From an uncultured Nitrospiraceae bacterium (GTDB lineage: Bacteria; Nitrospirota; Thermodesulfovibrionia; Thermodesulfovibrionales; Dissulfurispiraceae): a stretch of 64,000 bases of DNA. The DNA lies in assembly GCA_903822005.1 (NCBI GenBank), contig CAIJNL010000014.1:1-64000 (forward strand). The letters are read 5' to 3'. A model generated the notes under the pieces. It was given only the letters and a program-made list of their open reading frames with translations. It made no database searches and was not told where the DNA came from. The position numbers were made by a program, and so were the translations under genes. Shown here piece by piece: positions 1 to 9,114 of this stretch. Within the stretch, counting starts at the first letter, position 1. The number at the start of each line of letters is the position of its first letter.

Positions 1-166
1 ACGTCTTCGGCGTTCTACCGAGGTTATGACCTCAACCGGTCTCATCGTAGCCCCTTTCTTCGTTGTAGTCATATGTGTAATCATAAGACTACAATTTATT
101 TTTGGTTTTTACAATGTCCGGTTTAAACGGGGGCCACTACAACTTGGCATTGAACGATCGGAATAA
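1..166 (+). CDS. C-terminal fragment of a membrane protein (cut by window edge)
   Basis: An open frame enters from the left edge in the second base position and stops with TAA at 164-166, leaving about 54 residues. A run of hydrophobic residues (GLIVAPFFVVVICVII) looks like one last transmembrane helix, followed by a short polar tail. The family cannot be named from this piece. Its position ahead of a methyltransferase, an epimerase and a glycosyltransferase suggests the end of a surface-glycan gene, which is inference only. Confidence 0.4.
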   Translation, partial: RLRRSTEVMTSTGLIVAPFFVVVICVIIRLQFIFGFYNVRFKRGPLQLGIERSE

Positions 167-387
167 TGCCCGAGTAATCCGGCATATCTATGACAGCAAC
201 GTCAGAGGTCAGCATTTATGGAGAAGTGGTGATTTAAAGATAATGGAAATTAATCTAGATGGATTTAAACAATGATCGGCGGAAAATTCATGGTTTCATT
301 GTTGACCGTAGTCATTCATAAATACAGAGAAGAACTAAACTATAGCTTCTGCAAGAGAAATCGTACAGATTTTGGAGTCATTCCCAG

Positions 388-1065
388 ATGTCAAAAGTAG
401 ACTTTGACGAATTTGCTAATAATTATGATGACATCCTAAAAGAACAACTGTTTCTTTTTGAACGGGATACAGCCTTTTTTTCGCAGCATAAGGTATCCTT
501 AACCAAGAAACTTCTGAAGCACCGACCTGTCAGGATTCTGGAATTTGGGTGCGGAGTCGGAAACAATATCAGATACTTTGCCAGTCTTTTCCCAGACGTT
601 TCTATAACCGGATGCGACATTTCCCAAAGGTGCCTTGATATAGCAATAAAAGAGAATCCATCGGCTAAGTTTTTTTTGCTCACTTCCACAGCAGATTCTA
701 TTTGTGGCAATTTCGATCTTGTATTCATTGCAAATGTCCTGCATCACATTAACCCGAATCAGCGTCATGACACTTTAAGTTTCATCAAGAGTCTCACGGT
801 CAATAATGGAGAGCTATTTATCTTTGAACACAATCCTTATAACCCTGTTACACGACATATAGTCCGAACTTGCCCTTTTGATGCTGATGCTGAACTCATT
901 AAGCCGAGGCACCTGATTGCCCTGCTCAAAAAGGCAGGCTTTTCGATAATTGAGAGACAGTACATTCTCTTCTTTCCATCTTTTCTCAGCGGGCTTCGCC
1001 CTATGGAACGTTATTTAAAATCTCTGCCTTTGGGCGGGCAGTATGTTGTACACGCTTCTCTATAA
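388..1065 (+). CDS. class I SAM-dependent methyltransferase
   Basis: A 225-residue protein with a Rossmann methyltransferase fold. Motif I is LEFGCGVGNN at about 51-60, followed by GCDIS where the acidic residue at the end of strand 2 contacts the SAM ribose, and FIANVLHHI at the usual post-motif position. No membrane segment is seen. The substrate is unknown. It precedes a nucleotide-sugar epimerase and a family 2 glycosyltransferase, so modification of a sugar or lipid-linked glycan is a reasonable guess. The region is more AT-rich than the housekeeping genes further on, as is common in surface-glycan loci. Confidence 0.8.
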   Translation: MSKVDFDEFANNYDDILKEQLFLFERDTAFFSQHKVSLTKKLLKHRPVRILEFGCGVGNNIRYFASLFPDVSITGCDISQRCLDIAIKENPSAKFFLLTSTADSICGNFDLVFIANVLHHINPNQRHDTLSFIKSLTVNNGELFIFEHNPYNPVTRHIVRTCPFDADAELIKPRHLIALLKKAGFSIIERQYILFFPSFLSGLRPMERYLKSLPLGGQYVVHASL

Positions 1066-1154
1066 TAAAAGAGACAACACCGGATCGGCTTTTTTACACC
1101 GATGACAGAAATATTATATTATACTTAGGAAGTAACATAGACGGAGGCGTATTC

Positions 1155-2096
1155 ATGAACTGCCTTGTACTCGGCGGAAACGGCTTTATTGGCTCGCATC
1201 TGGTCGACAGGCTTTTCGCTGAAGATCATCGGGTGCGCGTATTTGACAAGTATAAAGAACAGTTCCGTCGTCCGCTTGGCGGGGTAGAATACAGTTACGG
1301 AGATTTCGGCAACCGTGGCCTGCTATCCAACGCATTGAAAGACATTGATCTGGTTTTTCATTTGATCAGCACCACCCTCCCTAAAACGTCGAATGATGAC
1401 CCTGCCTTTGACATCAGTTCAAATGTCGTAGAAACCATCTTTTTACTTGAACAGTGCGTGACTAATAAAATAAAGAAGATTGTATTTATTTCTTCGGGCG
1501 GCACCGTTTATGGCATGCCAGAAATCCTTCCTATAAATGAAGATTGCACTACAGATCCTCTATGTTCATATGGAATAGCAAAGCTTACCAATGAAAAGTA
1601 TCTGTCATTGTTTAATCATCTCTACGGCCTGAATTATGCTGTTATTAGGCCGTCCAATCCTTACGGCAGCAGGCAAAATCCGCAGGCTGCCCAGGGGGCT
1701 ATATCGGTATTCCTTGGCAAAGCGATCAGAAAAGAGACAATCAATATCTGGGGTGACGGCGAAATAGTGAGAGATTATCTCTTCATAGATGATCTTGTTG
1801 ATGGCATCTATAAAGCAGCTGTCAGCGAACCCAGATCCAAAATATTCAATATAGGCAGTGGAGAAGGAATTTCCCTGAACGATATTTTGAAGGCCATACG
1901 CAACGTTGCAAATCTCGAAGTAAAAGTAGAATACACAGACAAACGTATTTTCGATGTCCCGAAGATTATTCTAGATATATCACGCGCAAAGGATGAACTC
2001 GGATGGAAACCTGTAACTCCGCTTCAGACCGGCCTTAAAATGACATATGATTTTATCGCCGGCCTACTAAAAGAGAAGGAAGTCCGAAATGGTTGA
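1155..2096 (+). CDS. NAD-dependent nucleotide-sugar epimerase/dehydratase (extended SDR, GalE-like)
   Basis: A 313-residue cytoplasmic extended short-chain dehydrogenase. The NAD-binding glycine motif GGNGFIG is at 7-13, the catalytic Ser region SSGGTVYG at 113-120 and the YGIAK catalytic Tyr/Lys pair at 139-143. RPSNPYG follows, as in UDP-glucose 4-epimerases and UDP-glucuronate decarboxylases. Such enzymes interconvert nucleotide sugars for surface polysaccharides. The exact substrate cannot be read from the sequence. A GGAGG-type ribosome site precedes the ATG. The end overlaps the next glycosyltransferase gene by 8 bases, so the two are probably translated together. Confidence 0.88.
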   Translation: MNCLVLGGNGFIGSHLVDRLFAEDHRVRVFDKYKEQFRRPLGGVEYSYGDFGNRGLLSNALKDIDLVFHLISTTLPKTSNDDPAFDISSNVVETIFLLEQCVTNKIKKIVFISSGGTVYGMPEILPINEDCTTDPLCSYGIAKLTNEKYLSLFNHLYGLNYAVIRPSNPYGSRQNPQAAQGAISVFLGKAIRKETINIWGDGEIVRDYLFIDDLVDGIYKAAVSEPRSKIFNIGSGEGISLNDILKAIRNVANLEVKVEYTDKRIFDVPKIILDISRAKDELGWKPVTPLQTGLKMTYDFIAGLLKEKEVRNG

Positions 2097-3060
2097 ATTT
2101 AACAGAAGAGAAAGTGACAAGAAACCGGTCCCTGAAGTTTCTATAGTTATTCCGGTCTACAAAAGCGCCACTATATTGCCTCATCTGATACAACAGATAG
2201 ACTACGCCATGAATGAATCCGGTTATGCCGGCAACTACGAGGTACTTCTGGTTAACGATTGCAGCCCTGATGAGAGCTGGAGAGTGATTGAGACCCTGTG
2301 TGATCAGTATGCTCAGATCAAAGGAATCAATTTGATGAAAAACACAGGCCAGCATAATGCAATAATGGCTGGCCTGAATCATGCCGCAGGCAAGGTCATA
2401 GTAATGATGGATGATGACCTTCAGCATCCGCCAAAATATATTTCCCATCTGGTTAACAAGATCAGGGAAGGTTATGATGTCTGCTATACAAAATTCAGGG
2501 AAAGAAAACATTCCGCATGGAAAGTTTTTTGCAGTAAATTCACCGACAAAATGGCCATGATACTGCTGGATAAGCCGGAGGGTATATACATGTCCCCGTT
2601 CAAAGCCGTCAGTGCTGTTATAAAGAAAGAAATAATTAAATATACCGGCCCCTATGCTTATGTTGACGGTTTGATATTAATGATATCGGCCAATATAACA
2701 AGTATTAATATAGAGCACCATAAAAGATTCGAAGGGCGAGGCAATTACACGTTTATAAAAGGCGTGACGTTATGGTTTAAAATGGCTACCAGCTTCTCAG
2801 TCGTTCCTTTGAGAATAGCCTCTTTTCTTGGGCTGCTAAGCGCGGTCTGCGGGTTCATTTTTGCGATCATCATGGTAATTGAAAAATTGACAAGGGACGT
2901 TCCTATAATTGGTTGGGCCTCATTAATAGTGACTATTCTTCTCATGGGCGGCATTCAGCTCTTTGCAATTGGAGCAATCGGCGAGTATCTTGGCAGAATG
3001 TACATAAATATAAATAAAAAACCACAGTTTATTGTCAGATCCAAGAAAAATATCCTCTGA
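2089..3060 (+). CDS. family 2 glycosyltransferase with two C-terminal membrane helices (DPM1/ArnC-like)
   Basis: A 323-residue protein with a GT-A domain: NDCSPD at about 56-61 and the metal/nucleotide-binding MDDDLQHPP at about 107-115. Two hydrophobic helices follow near residues 240-300, and the C-terminal tail is basic. This layout is that of polyprenyl-phosphate glycosyltransferases (ArnC, GtrB and bacterial dolichyl-phosphate mannose synthase relatives), which charge undecaprenyl phosphate with a sugar at the inner face of the membrane. It overlaps the epimerase gene by 8 bases, and that enzyme may supply its donor. The sugar specificity is not visible. Confidence 0.88.
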   Translation: MVEFNRRESDKKPVPEVSIVIPVYKSATILPHLIQQIDYAMNESGYAGNYEVLLVNDCSPDESWRVIETLCDQYAQIKGINLMKNTGQHNAIMAGLNHAAGKVIVMMDDDLQHPPKYISHLVNKIREGYDVCYTKFRERKHSAWKVFCSKFTDKMAMILLDKPEGIYMSPFKAVSAVIKKEIIKYTGPYAYVDGLILMISANITSINIEHHKRFEGRGNYTFIKGVTLWFKMATSFSVVPLRIASFLGLLSAVCGFIFAIIMVIEKLTRDVPIIGWASLIVTILLMGGIQLFAIGAIGEYLGRMYININKKPQFIVRSKKNIL

Positions 3061-3185
3061 ATTAATACCCGCACTGCCCGCATATTCTTTTCCCAGCGAT
3101 GATATGGGACAACCTTACAGACTTTTTATCTTGCGTTGGGGCCGGGAATATATGAGTCTCCTGCCGACACCCCCCTCTGATCGCC

Positions 3186-3214
3186 TTGATTAAAAGAGAC
3201 AAGTCTGCTATTAT
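3186..3214 (+). promoter_or_regulatory. sigma70-type promoter of the small bS22-like gene
   Basis: A -35 box TTGATT (3186-3191), a 17-base spacer and a -10 box TATTAT (3209-3214). TG one base ahead of the -10 makes it an extended -10 element. Transcription would start near 3221, about 34 bases ahead of the GTG start at 3255. Confidence 0.6.
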
Positions 3215-3254
3215 GAAGGTCTTCGCAAAGTCATCCATATAAGGAGGTGAGTCT

Positions 3255-3347
3255 GTGGGTAGCGTTGTAAAATGGCGCAAAAAGAAGATGCGCAAGCACA
3301 AACACAAGAAACTCTGCAGGGCCACAAGGGCCCAGAGGAGAAAATAG
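3255..3347 (+). CDS. bS22/COX24 (AURKAIP1)-type small ribosomal protein
   Basis: A 30-codon gene starting with GTG and ending TAG. The product is extremely basic (MGSVVKWRKKKMRKHKHK then KLCRATRAQRRK). It begins MGSV, continues with a K/R/H-rich helix and ends RAQRRK, which matches the mycobacterial bS22 pattern and the C-terminal COX24/mS38 domain of mitochondrial small subunits. In those ribosomes the peptide lies near the decoding region of the small subunit. A perfect Shine-Dalgarno (AAGGAGGTGA at 3241-3250) sits 7 bases ahead of the GTG, and a good promoter lies upstream. Its size makes it easy to miss. The function is inferred from sequence pattern alone. Confidence 0.8.
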   Translation: MGSVVKWRKKKMRKHKHKKLCRATRAQRRK

Positions 3348-3404
3348 ATAATCTTCGCCGGTGATGACCTGGTATCATGAGCACGATGTGCTATAATATA
3401 CGTC

Positions 3405-4421
3405 ATGTCAGATCTAATAATTCCATTCTCCACAACCGGCATAGGAAGCACACCCCATAAAGTCCCGGAGGCGGCCTGCGAGCTTGTAAAAGCTGCCTTC
3501 GATATCCCTTTTTGGCCTCAACTGCCCCAGATATCGTTCAGAGAATCGATGGTGGCGCAGTACGCCGAAGGTATGCCCTTTCTCAGGCTGGATGACAAAG
3601 TCGAAAAAATATGGGTCGAAAGGGATGGCAGCAACGATCTCGACCTTTTTTATGAGAAGCATGCCGAAGGCGCGAGCGTTGCCATATCTGCGTCCCATGC
3701 AGCCGGCCTGGATGCCTTTCTGAAGACAACTGTCGACAAGAGGTTCAAGGTACTTAAAGGGCACATAACCGGCCCCCTGACCTTTACGCTCGGCCTGAAG
3801 GATGCCTCAGGAACATCCATCTACTTCGATGAAGAGCTGCGCGAAATCGGTTCCATGCTGCTCCAGTCCAAGGCCCGCTGGCAGGTCGAAATACTTAAAA
3901 AGATGGCTGACGAAGTCATAATATTTATCGATGAGCCGATCTTTTCAGCTATCGGCAGCTCGTCCTACCTCGGAGTTTGCGACGATGAAATCCTCAGGTT
4001 GCTTGGCGATTCAGTCTCTGCCATTGAAGGCGCCGGCGGCATATCCGGCATACATTGCTGCGGCAAAGCCGACTGGCAGATGATCATCAAGAGCGGTGTA
4101 AGGATCCTGAACTTCGATGCCTTCGAGTATTTTGATACGCTTGCAATGTACAGCACAGACATTAAGGCCTTTCTCGAAAATGGCGGGTATCTTGCCTGGG
4201 GCATTGTGCCGACTTCGGATGCAGCGGTTACAGCTAAAGATGAGGATGTAGCCGCATCTTTTAAGGAGAAATTGGCCCGCCTCCATGATCTCACTGGTTC
4301 GGACCTGGTCTACAAGCAATCTCTTATTACTCCCTCCTGCGGAGCTGGTTCAAGGACAGAGGCCGAGACCGAAAAGATATTCAGGATGGTCAGGCACGTA
4401 AAAGAAGCTGTTACCGGCTGA
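3405..4421 (+). CDS. MetE C-terminal-like zinc methyltransferase (core methionine synthase/UroD superfamily)
   Basis: A 338-residue single-domain barrel protein. It has the DEP motif at 176-178, a zinc-type HCC at 217-219 and a distal Cys312 (TPSCGAGS), the pattern of ligands in cobalamin-independent methionine synthase. It is about half the length of MetE and lacks the N-terminal domain. Stand-alone core-MetE proteins in archaea and anaerobes transfer methyl groups to homocysteine, often from a corrinoid protein rather than folate. That role is likely but not proven here. The tmk gene follows closely. Confidence 0.72.
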   Translation: MSDLIIPFSTTGIGSTPHKVPEAACELVKAAFDIPFWPQLPQISFRESMVAQYAEGMPFLRLDDKVEKIWVERDGSNDLDLFYEKHAEGASVAISASHAAGLDAFLKTTVDKRFKVLKGHITGPLTFTLGLKDASGTSIYFDEELREIGSMLLQSKARWQVEILKKMADEVIIFIDEPIFSAIGSSSYLGVCDDEILRLLGDSVSAIEGAGGISGIHCCGKADWQMIIKSGVRILNFDAFEYFDTLAMYSTDIKAFLENGGYLAWGIVPTSDAAVTAKDEDVAASFKEKLARLHDLTGSDLVYKQSLITPSCGAGSRTEAETEKIFRMVRHVKEAVTG

Positions 4422-4436
4422 CCCTCACCAAAGCCC

Positions 4437-5093
4437 ATGCAGAATAAAACTCAAAATAAAAAGGGATTCTTCATCTCCCTTGAAGGCATTGAAGGCACCG
4501 GAAAAACCACCCAGGCACGGTTGCTTGCCGACAAACTTATAAAACAGAATTTCGAGGTCCTGCTTACCCAGGAGCCTGGCGGAACAGTCATCGGAAACAG
4601 GATCAGAGAAGTCCTGCTGCTTCCCGAGCATGACGAGATGTCATTTGCGGCCGAACTTCTGCTTTACAATGCCGACCGCGCACAGCATCTCACAGAGAAA
4701 ATACTTCCGGCTATGAACAAGGGAATGATAGTCATCACAGACAGGTTCTCTGACTCCACAGTCGCTTATCAGGGGTACGGACGCGGCATAGACCTCGGGC
4801 TCATTTCTGCAATAGATACGATTGCCACAAATAATACGAGGCCCGATCTGACGCTCCTGTTCGATCTTGATATTGAGACAGGTCTTGCCAGAAACAGGGA
4901 CATCAACAAGGTGGACAGGCTGGAGCTGGAAACTATTGAATTCCACAAGAGGGTCAGAGAAGGTTTTAAGGAGATTGCGAAAAAAGAACCTCAGCGGATC
5001 AAAACAATTGATGCTTCCCTGCCCGCGGACCAGGTACACATTATGGCCTGGGAATTTGTGAGCGCTGAAATGCGCAAGAAGGACATGCTGTGA
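4437..5093 (+). CDS. tmk: thymidylate kinase
   Basis: A 218-residue cytosolic kinase that phosphorylates dTMP to dTDP with ATP. The P-loop GIEGTGKTT lies at 17-25, the substrate-binding DRFSDSTVAYQGYGRG in the middle and the R-rich LID segment ARNRDINKVDRLE further on. The length is normal for the family. It starts 15 bases after the MetE-like gene, and holB follows within 15 bases. The tmk-holB pairing is widespread in bacteria and supports both assignments. Confidence 0.95.
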   Translation: MQNKTQNKKGFFISLEGIEGTGKTTQARLLADKLIKQNFEVLLTQEPGGTVIGNRIREVLLLPEHDEMSFAAELLLYNADRAQHLTEKILPAMNKGMIVITDRFSDSTVAYQGYGRGIDLGLISAIDTIATNNTRPDLTLLFDLDIETGLARNRDINKVDRLELETIEFHKRVREGFKEIAKKEPQRIKTIDASLPADQVHIMAWEFVSAEMRKKDML

Positions 5094-5108
5094 TGACCCT
5101 TAAAGAAT

Positions 5109-6083
5109 ATGGCACTTAGAAATATCATAGGCCATGAGAGACCGGTCAGGATACTTTCCGGCACCATAAAGAGAGACCGTGTGCCCTCTTCCATGCTTCT
5201 GTCGGGTGATTCCGGCATAGGCAAGATGCTTGCCGCCCGCAGCTACGCCAAGGCGTTGAATTGCCTGTCGCCTATAGATTTCGATGCCTGCGACGAATGC
5301 TCATCCTGCCGCAAGATCGAGAGCGGGTCTCATCCTGACATAACCTGCGTGCTTCCGGAGAACGATGAAATAAAGATAGAGTCTGTAAGGCAGGCTGAAG
5401 AGGTGCTCTCTCTGAAGCCTTATGAGGGAAGGCTGAAAGTTCTTATTATGGATGATGCGGACATGATGAATATCAACGCGGCCAATGCCTTTCTGAAAAC
5501 GCTCGAAGAACCGCCTGGAGACAGCCTTATCATTCTTATATCTTCCAACCCGGACAGACTGCCTGACACCATCCGCTCACGCTGCATGCATATCCGCTTC
5601 AGGCCTCTCTCGGGAGAAGCATGTAAACAGGTCCTTTTAACGAAAGCCGGGGGAAAAGATATCGGCGGGTTTAAAGGTCTTGCAATGGGAAGACCCGGGA
5701 TCGCCATAACTAAAGACTTTGCGGCAGAACAAAAATGGTTTATGGACATATTGAATACAATAAGCAGGGGTGAGACCCGCTGCTCCTGGACAGACAAGAA
5801 TGATATCAAAAAATGGCTTGACCTCTGCACAATATGGCTAAGGGACATTGCGGTATTCGCTTCTACAGGCAGGGAATCCGATCTCCTGTACAGTGGAAAA
5901 CATACCGCAAGGAATGTTTCCGCTGCGCTTGATGCCTATCAGCGCATCCGGAAGGTGCGCGGGCTGATAGATCTGAACCTCAACAAATCAATCACTTGGA
6001 ACTTCGTATCGGGTATAATACAAGATATAGTTGCGCAGCCGGTATCAGGCGGAAGGTCATCGAAGGCAGTATCTGAATACTGA
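5109..6083 (+). CDS. holB: DNA polymerase III delta' subunit
   Basis: A 324-residue clamp-loader AAA+ protein. GDSGIGKM at 33-40 is a Walker A relative with Met in place of the usual Ser/Thr, which fits a delta' subunit that does not hydrolyse ATP. A four-cysteine zinc module is formed by Cys52, Cys61, Cys64 and Cys67. NAFLKTLEEPP and a nearby SRC/RF stretch are typical of the DnaX/HolB family. It would load the beta clamp together with DnaX and HolA. It lies directly after tmk and 44 bases before the PSP1-domain gene. Confidence 0.9.
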   Translation: MALRNIIGHERPVRILSGTIKRDRVPSSMLLSGDSGIGKMLAARSYAKALNCLSPIDFDACDECSSCRKIESGSHPDITCVLPENDEIKIESVRQAEEVLSLKPYEGRLKVLIMDDADMMNINAANAFLKTLEEPPGDSLIILISSNPDRLPDTIRSRCMHIRFRPLSGEACKQVLLTKAGGKDIGGFKGLAMGRPGIAITKDFAAEQKWFMDILNTISRGETRCSWTDKNDIKKWLDLCTIWLRDIAVFASTGRESDLLYSGKHTARNVSAALDAYQRIRKVRGLIDLNLNKSITWNFVSGIIQDIVAQPVSGGRSSKAVSEY

Positions 6084-6127
6084 TGCCGCAGGCTGCTAAA
6101 AAGCTTTTTCTGGGAGGATCACGATAG

Positions 6128-7069
6128 ATGCCGGATGTATTGGGTATAAGATTCAAATGCTGCGGCAAGATTTATGACTTTGAGGTAAATGGGATCGAGG
6201 CAAAAGAGGGCGATCAAGTAATAGTAGAGTCCGATTTCGGTCTCAGCCTCGGCAAGGTCGTAAAAGGAAGACGCACCATTGAAAAGAGTGAAAGGGAACT
6301 GAAGCGGGTTGTCCGGAATGCGACTGAGGAGGATTTCAGGACCAGGGAAGAGAACAAACTGCTCGAAAAAGAGGCCCGTGAGTTCTGCGTAGAAAGGATA
6401 CTGGCACGCGGCCTGCCCATGAAACTGGTTGCCACAGAAACCACCCTCGACAAGAAAAGGATAGTCTTCTACTTTACCGCCGAAGGGCGTATAGATTTTC
6501 GGGAACTCGTTAAAGACCTGGCATCGAGATTCAAGACAAGGATCGAGATGCGCCAGATCGGGGTCCGCGACGAGGCCAAGCTTGTGGGAGGGTTCGGGGT
6601 CTGCGGCAGGACCCTTTGCTGCAATACCTTTCTTACATCTTTCGAGCCGGTATCCATAAAGATGGCAAAAAAACAGGAAATGGTGCTGAACATCGGCAAA
6701 CTCTCGGGACTCTGCAGCAGGCTGATGTGCTGTCTCAGATATGAATATGACGGGGATTTGGGCACTATCGCTACTGACGACGAGATCCCGCCTGAAGCAG
6801 CTGAAGCTCCGGTTGGCAAGACTGAGAAGAACCTTTCAGAAGTGCTTGCGGAGAACATTATCGATGACAAGACAGAGCCTTACGCAAAAAAAGAATTCTT
6901 GCCGAAGCCTTTTCAGCCGGGAAGCGTTCCTGCGGTGATCCCGCAGTCTGATGCAAAGCCGGGTGAAATAAAGACCGAAAACAAGGATGATGAGCAGAAA
7001 AAGAAGAACAGAAAGCGCTTTAAAAGGAGACGTTTCAGGAAACATGAGCCACCAAAAAAAGAGCAATAG
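6128..7069 (+). CDS. PSP1 C-terminal-domain protein (RicT/YaaT-like)
   Basis: A 313-residue protein whose first ~220 residues match the PSP1/RicT family, including the conserved cysteine-rich stretch CGRTLCCNTF and GLCSRLMCCLRYEYD. In Bacillus, RicT (YaaT) works with RicA and RicF in an Fe-S complex that affects mRNA processing by RNase Y. The tail from about 225 onward is low-complexity and highly basic at the end (KKKNRKRFKRRRFRK), suggesting RNA contact. The holB-PSP1-metG order is common in bacteria. It overlaps the 5' end of metG. Confidence 0.85.
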   Translation: MPDVLGIRFKCCGKIYDFEVNGIEAKEGDQVIVESDFGLSLGKVVKGRRTIEKSERELKRVVRNATEEDFRTREENKLLEKEAREFCVERILARGLPMKLVATETTLDKKRIVFYFTAEGRIDFRELVKDLASRFKTRIEMRQIGVRDEAKLVGGFGVCGRTLCCNTFLTSFEPVSIKMAKKQEMVLNIGKLSGLCSRLMCCLRYEYDGDLGTIATDDEIPPEAAEAPVGKTEKNLSEVLAENIIDDKTEPYAKKEFLPKPFQPGSVPAVIPQSDAKPGEIKTENKDDEQKKKNRKRFKRRRFRKHEPPKKEQ

Positions 7070-8996
7070 ATTTTATATAACAACGCCCATTTATTACGTA
7101 AATGATATCCCTCATATCGGTCATGCCTACACGACAATAGCCGCTGACATCGTGGCCAGATATAACCGCCTTAGAGGAAGAGACGTCTTTTTCCTGACCG
7201 GCACTGACGAACACGGGCAGAAGGTCGAAAAGGCGGCGAAAGACAAGGGCCGCTCAGCGAAAGAGCATGCCGACCTGATGGTAGATAATTTCAAAAAAAG
7301 CTGGAGCGCGCTCTCGATCAGTAATGACGCCTTCATCAGGACCACTGACCAAGAGCACAAAAAATGCGTTATGGACCTGCTGCAGCAGCTCTATGACAAA
7401 GGCGAGATAGAGAAGCGTTCATATTGCGGCATGTACTGCACTCCCTGCGAAAGGTTCTGGACAGAAAAGGACATTACCGACGCGAATTGTCCTGATTGCG
7501 GCAGGCCCGTTGACAAAATAGAAGAAGAGAACTATTTCTTTCTGATGTCCAAATATCAGCAGAGACTCATCGATCACGTCGAACAGAATCCTGCTTATGT
7601 ACTGCCCGAAACGCGGCGGAATGAGGTGCTGGGGTTTCTGAAGGCACGGCCGCTCGGAGATCTCTGCATATCAAGACCCAAGAGCAGGCTTGCCTGGGGC
7701 ATCACCCTGCCCTTTGACGACAAATATACTACATACGTCTGGTTCGATGCCCTGGTCAACTATTATTCAGCTACAAAGTACCTTGCACCGTCTGTTCGTG
7801 ACGACTGGTGGCCAGCTGACCATCACCTCATAGGCAAGGACATACTCACAACCCATTCTGTATACTGGTCAACAATGCTGATGGCCCTCGGGCTGCCGTT
7901 GCCCCGGAATATCTTTGCGCATGGCTGGTGGACCATCAGCGGCTCGAAGATGTCAAAATCCCTGGGCAATGTGATAGACCCTAATGACATGGCGGCAAAG
8001 TACAGCGCTGACGCCTTCAGATATTTTCTTTTCAGGGAAGTCACTTTCGGGATTGACGGAGATTTTTCGGAAGACGCGCTCATCCGCCGCATCAATACCG
8101 ATCTTGCCAATGACCTGGGCAACCTGCTGAGCCGCACCCTAACCATGGCCGAGAAATATTTCGACGGCGTCATCTCGAAACCCAAACCATACGCCGGAAA
8201 CAGCTTTGCCGACGAATGTTCAGCGCAGCTCGGCCATATCTTCAATGAAACAGAAAACATTAACTGGTCGCACCTCAAGTTACACTCTATACTCGAAAAC
8301 ATCTGGAACATAGTCGGGGCCGCAAACAATCACATAGCACGCACAGAGCCGTGGAAGCTTGCCAAAAACGATACCGACGCGCTGAAGGCCGTGATCTTTG
8401 ACCTATGGAATGCCCTGAGAGTGACAGCGGTTTCGATATATCCGTTCATGCCTTCGGCTTCTGAAGCCATCTGGAAACAAATCGGGTTGAAATCTCTTGT
8501 TGATGAGACTGCGCAGGCGGGAGATGACATATTTCAATGGGACTGGATGCCTTCATATGACATCAAAATAGCAAAGGGCGAACAGCTCTTTCCAAGGATA
8601 GAAAAAGAAGAAAAAGCGGCTAAGCAGACGCTTAAAAAGGAGATGCCAAAGATGAATGAGCCGGCTGCCGATAACCTGATCGGCATTGAAGATTTTGCAA
8701 AGGTCCAGCTCAAGGTGGGCGTGGTAATGTCTGCCGAGAGGGTCGAGAAGTCAGAAAAGCTGATAAAAATGCAGGTGGATACCGGGGAACAGCGCCAGAT
8801 AGTTGCCGGCATAGGCAAGGCCTATACACCGGAAGAACTGGTGGGCAAGAAGATAGTCGTGCTCGCGAACCTCAAACCCGCGAAATTGATGGGCGTTGAG
8901 TCGCAGGGCATGCTGCTTGCGGCAACAGATAGCGAAGGCATACTGTCCGTACTGACCCTTGACCGGGACCTTAAGCAGGGGGCCGGAATAAGGTAG
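7044..8996 (+). CDS. metG: methionyl-tRNA synthetase with C-terminal tRNA-binding domain
   Basis: A class I synthetase of 650 residues from the ATG at 7044. An in-frame ATG lies upstream at 6987, but the family begins at this later Met. The HIGH box is PHIGHAYT at 23-30, a zinc knuckle is formed by Cys132/135/149/152, and KMSKS starts at 302. The last ~110 residues form an EMAP/Trbp111-type OB fold that binds tRNA and promotes dimerisation. The gene overlaps the 3' end of the PSP1-domain gene in another frame. Confidence 0.95.
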   Translation: MSHQKKSNRFYITTPIYYVNDIPHIGHAYTTIAADIVARYNRLRGRDVFFLTGTDEHGQKVEKAAKDKGRSAKEHADLMVDNFKKSWSALSISNDAFIRTTDQEHKKCVMDLLQQLYDKGEIEKRSYCGMYCTPCERFWTEKDITDANCPDCGRPVDKIEEENYFFLMSKYQQRLIDHVEQNPAYVLPETRRNEVLGFLKARPLGDLCISRPKSRLAWGITLPFDDKYTTYVWFDALVNYYSATKYLAPSVRDDWWPADHHLIGKDILTTHSVYWSTMLMALGLPLPRNIFAHGWWTISGSKMSKSLGNVIDPNDMAAKYSADAFRYFLFREVTFGIDGDFSEDALIRRINTDLANDLGNLLSRTLTMAEKYFDGVISKPKPYAGNSFADECSAQLGHIFNETENINWSHLKLHSILENIWNIVGAANNHIARTEPWKLAKNDTDALKAVIFDLWNALRVTAVSIYPFMPSASEAIWKQIGLKSLVDETAQAGDDIFQWDWMPSYDIKIAKGEQLFPRIEKEEKAAKQTLKKEMPKMNEPAADNLIGIEDFAKVQLKVGVVMSAERVEKSEKLIKMQVDTGEQRQIVAGIGKAYTPEELVGKKIVVLANLKPAKLMGVESQGMLLAATDSEGILSVLTLDRDLKQGAGIR

Positions 8997-9114
8997 CCGT
9001 TCTTCTAACCGCAGCAAAAAAAGATTTCGGTAACAAAGAAGCCGACACATTTAGTTCCGCAGAGCAAACTACAGCTATTGCATAATACTTTTCTGTTCAA
9101 TTTTATATTCATTC

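Noticed and set aside
112-274. A 53-codon forward frame near the left edge starting MSGLNGGHYN
   Set aside because: It overlaps the membrane-protein fragment, has no clear ribosome site and no recognisable similarity; frameshifted continuation of another gene is possible but not shown.
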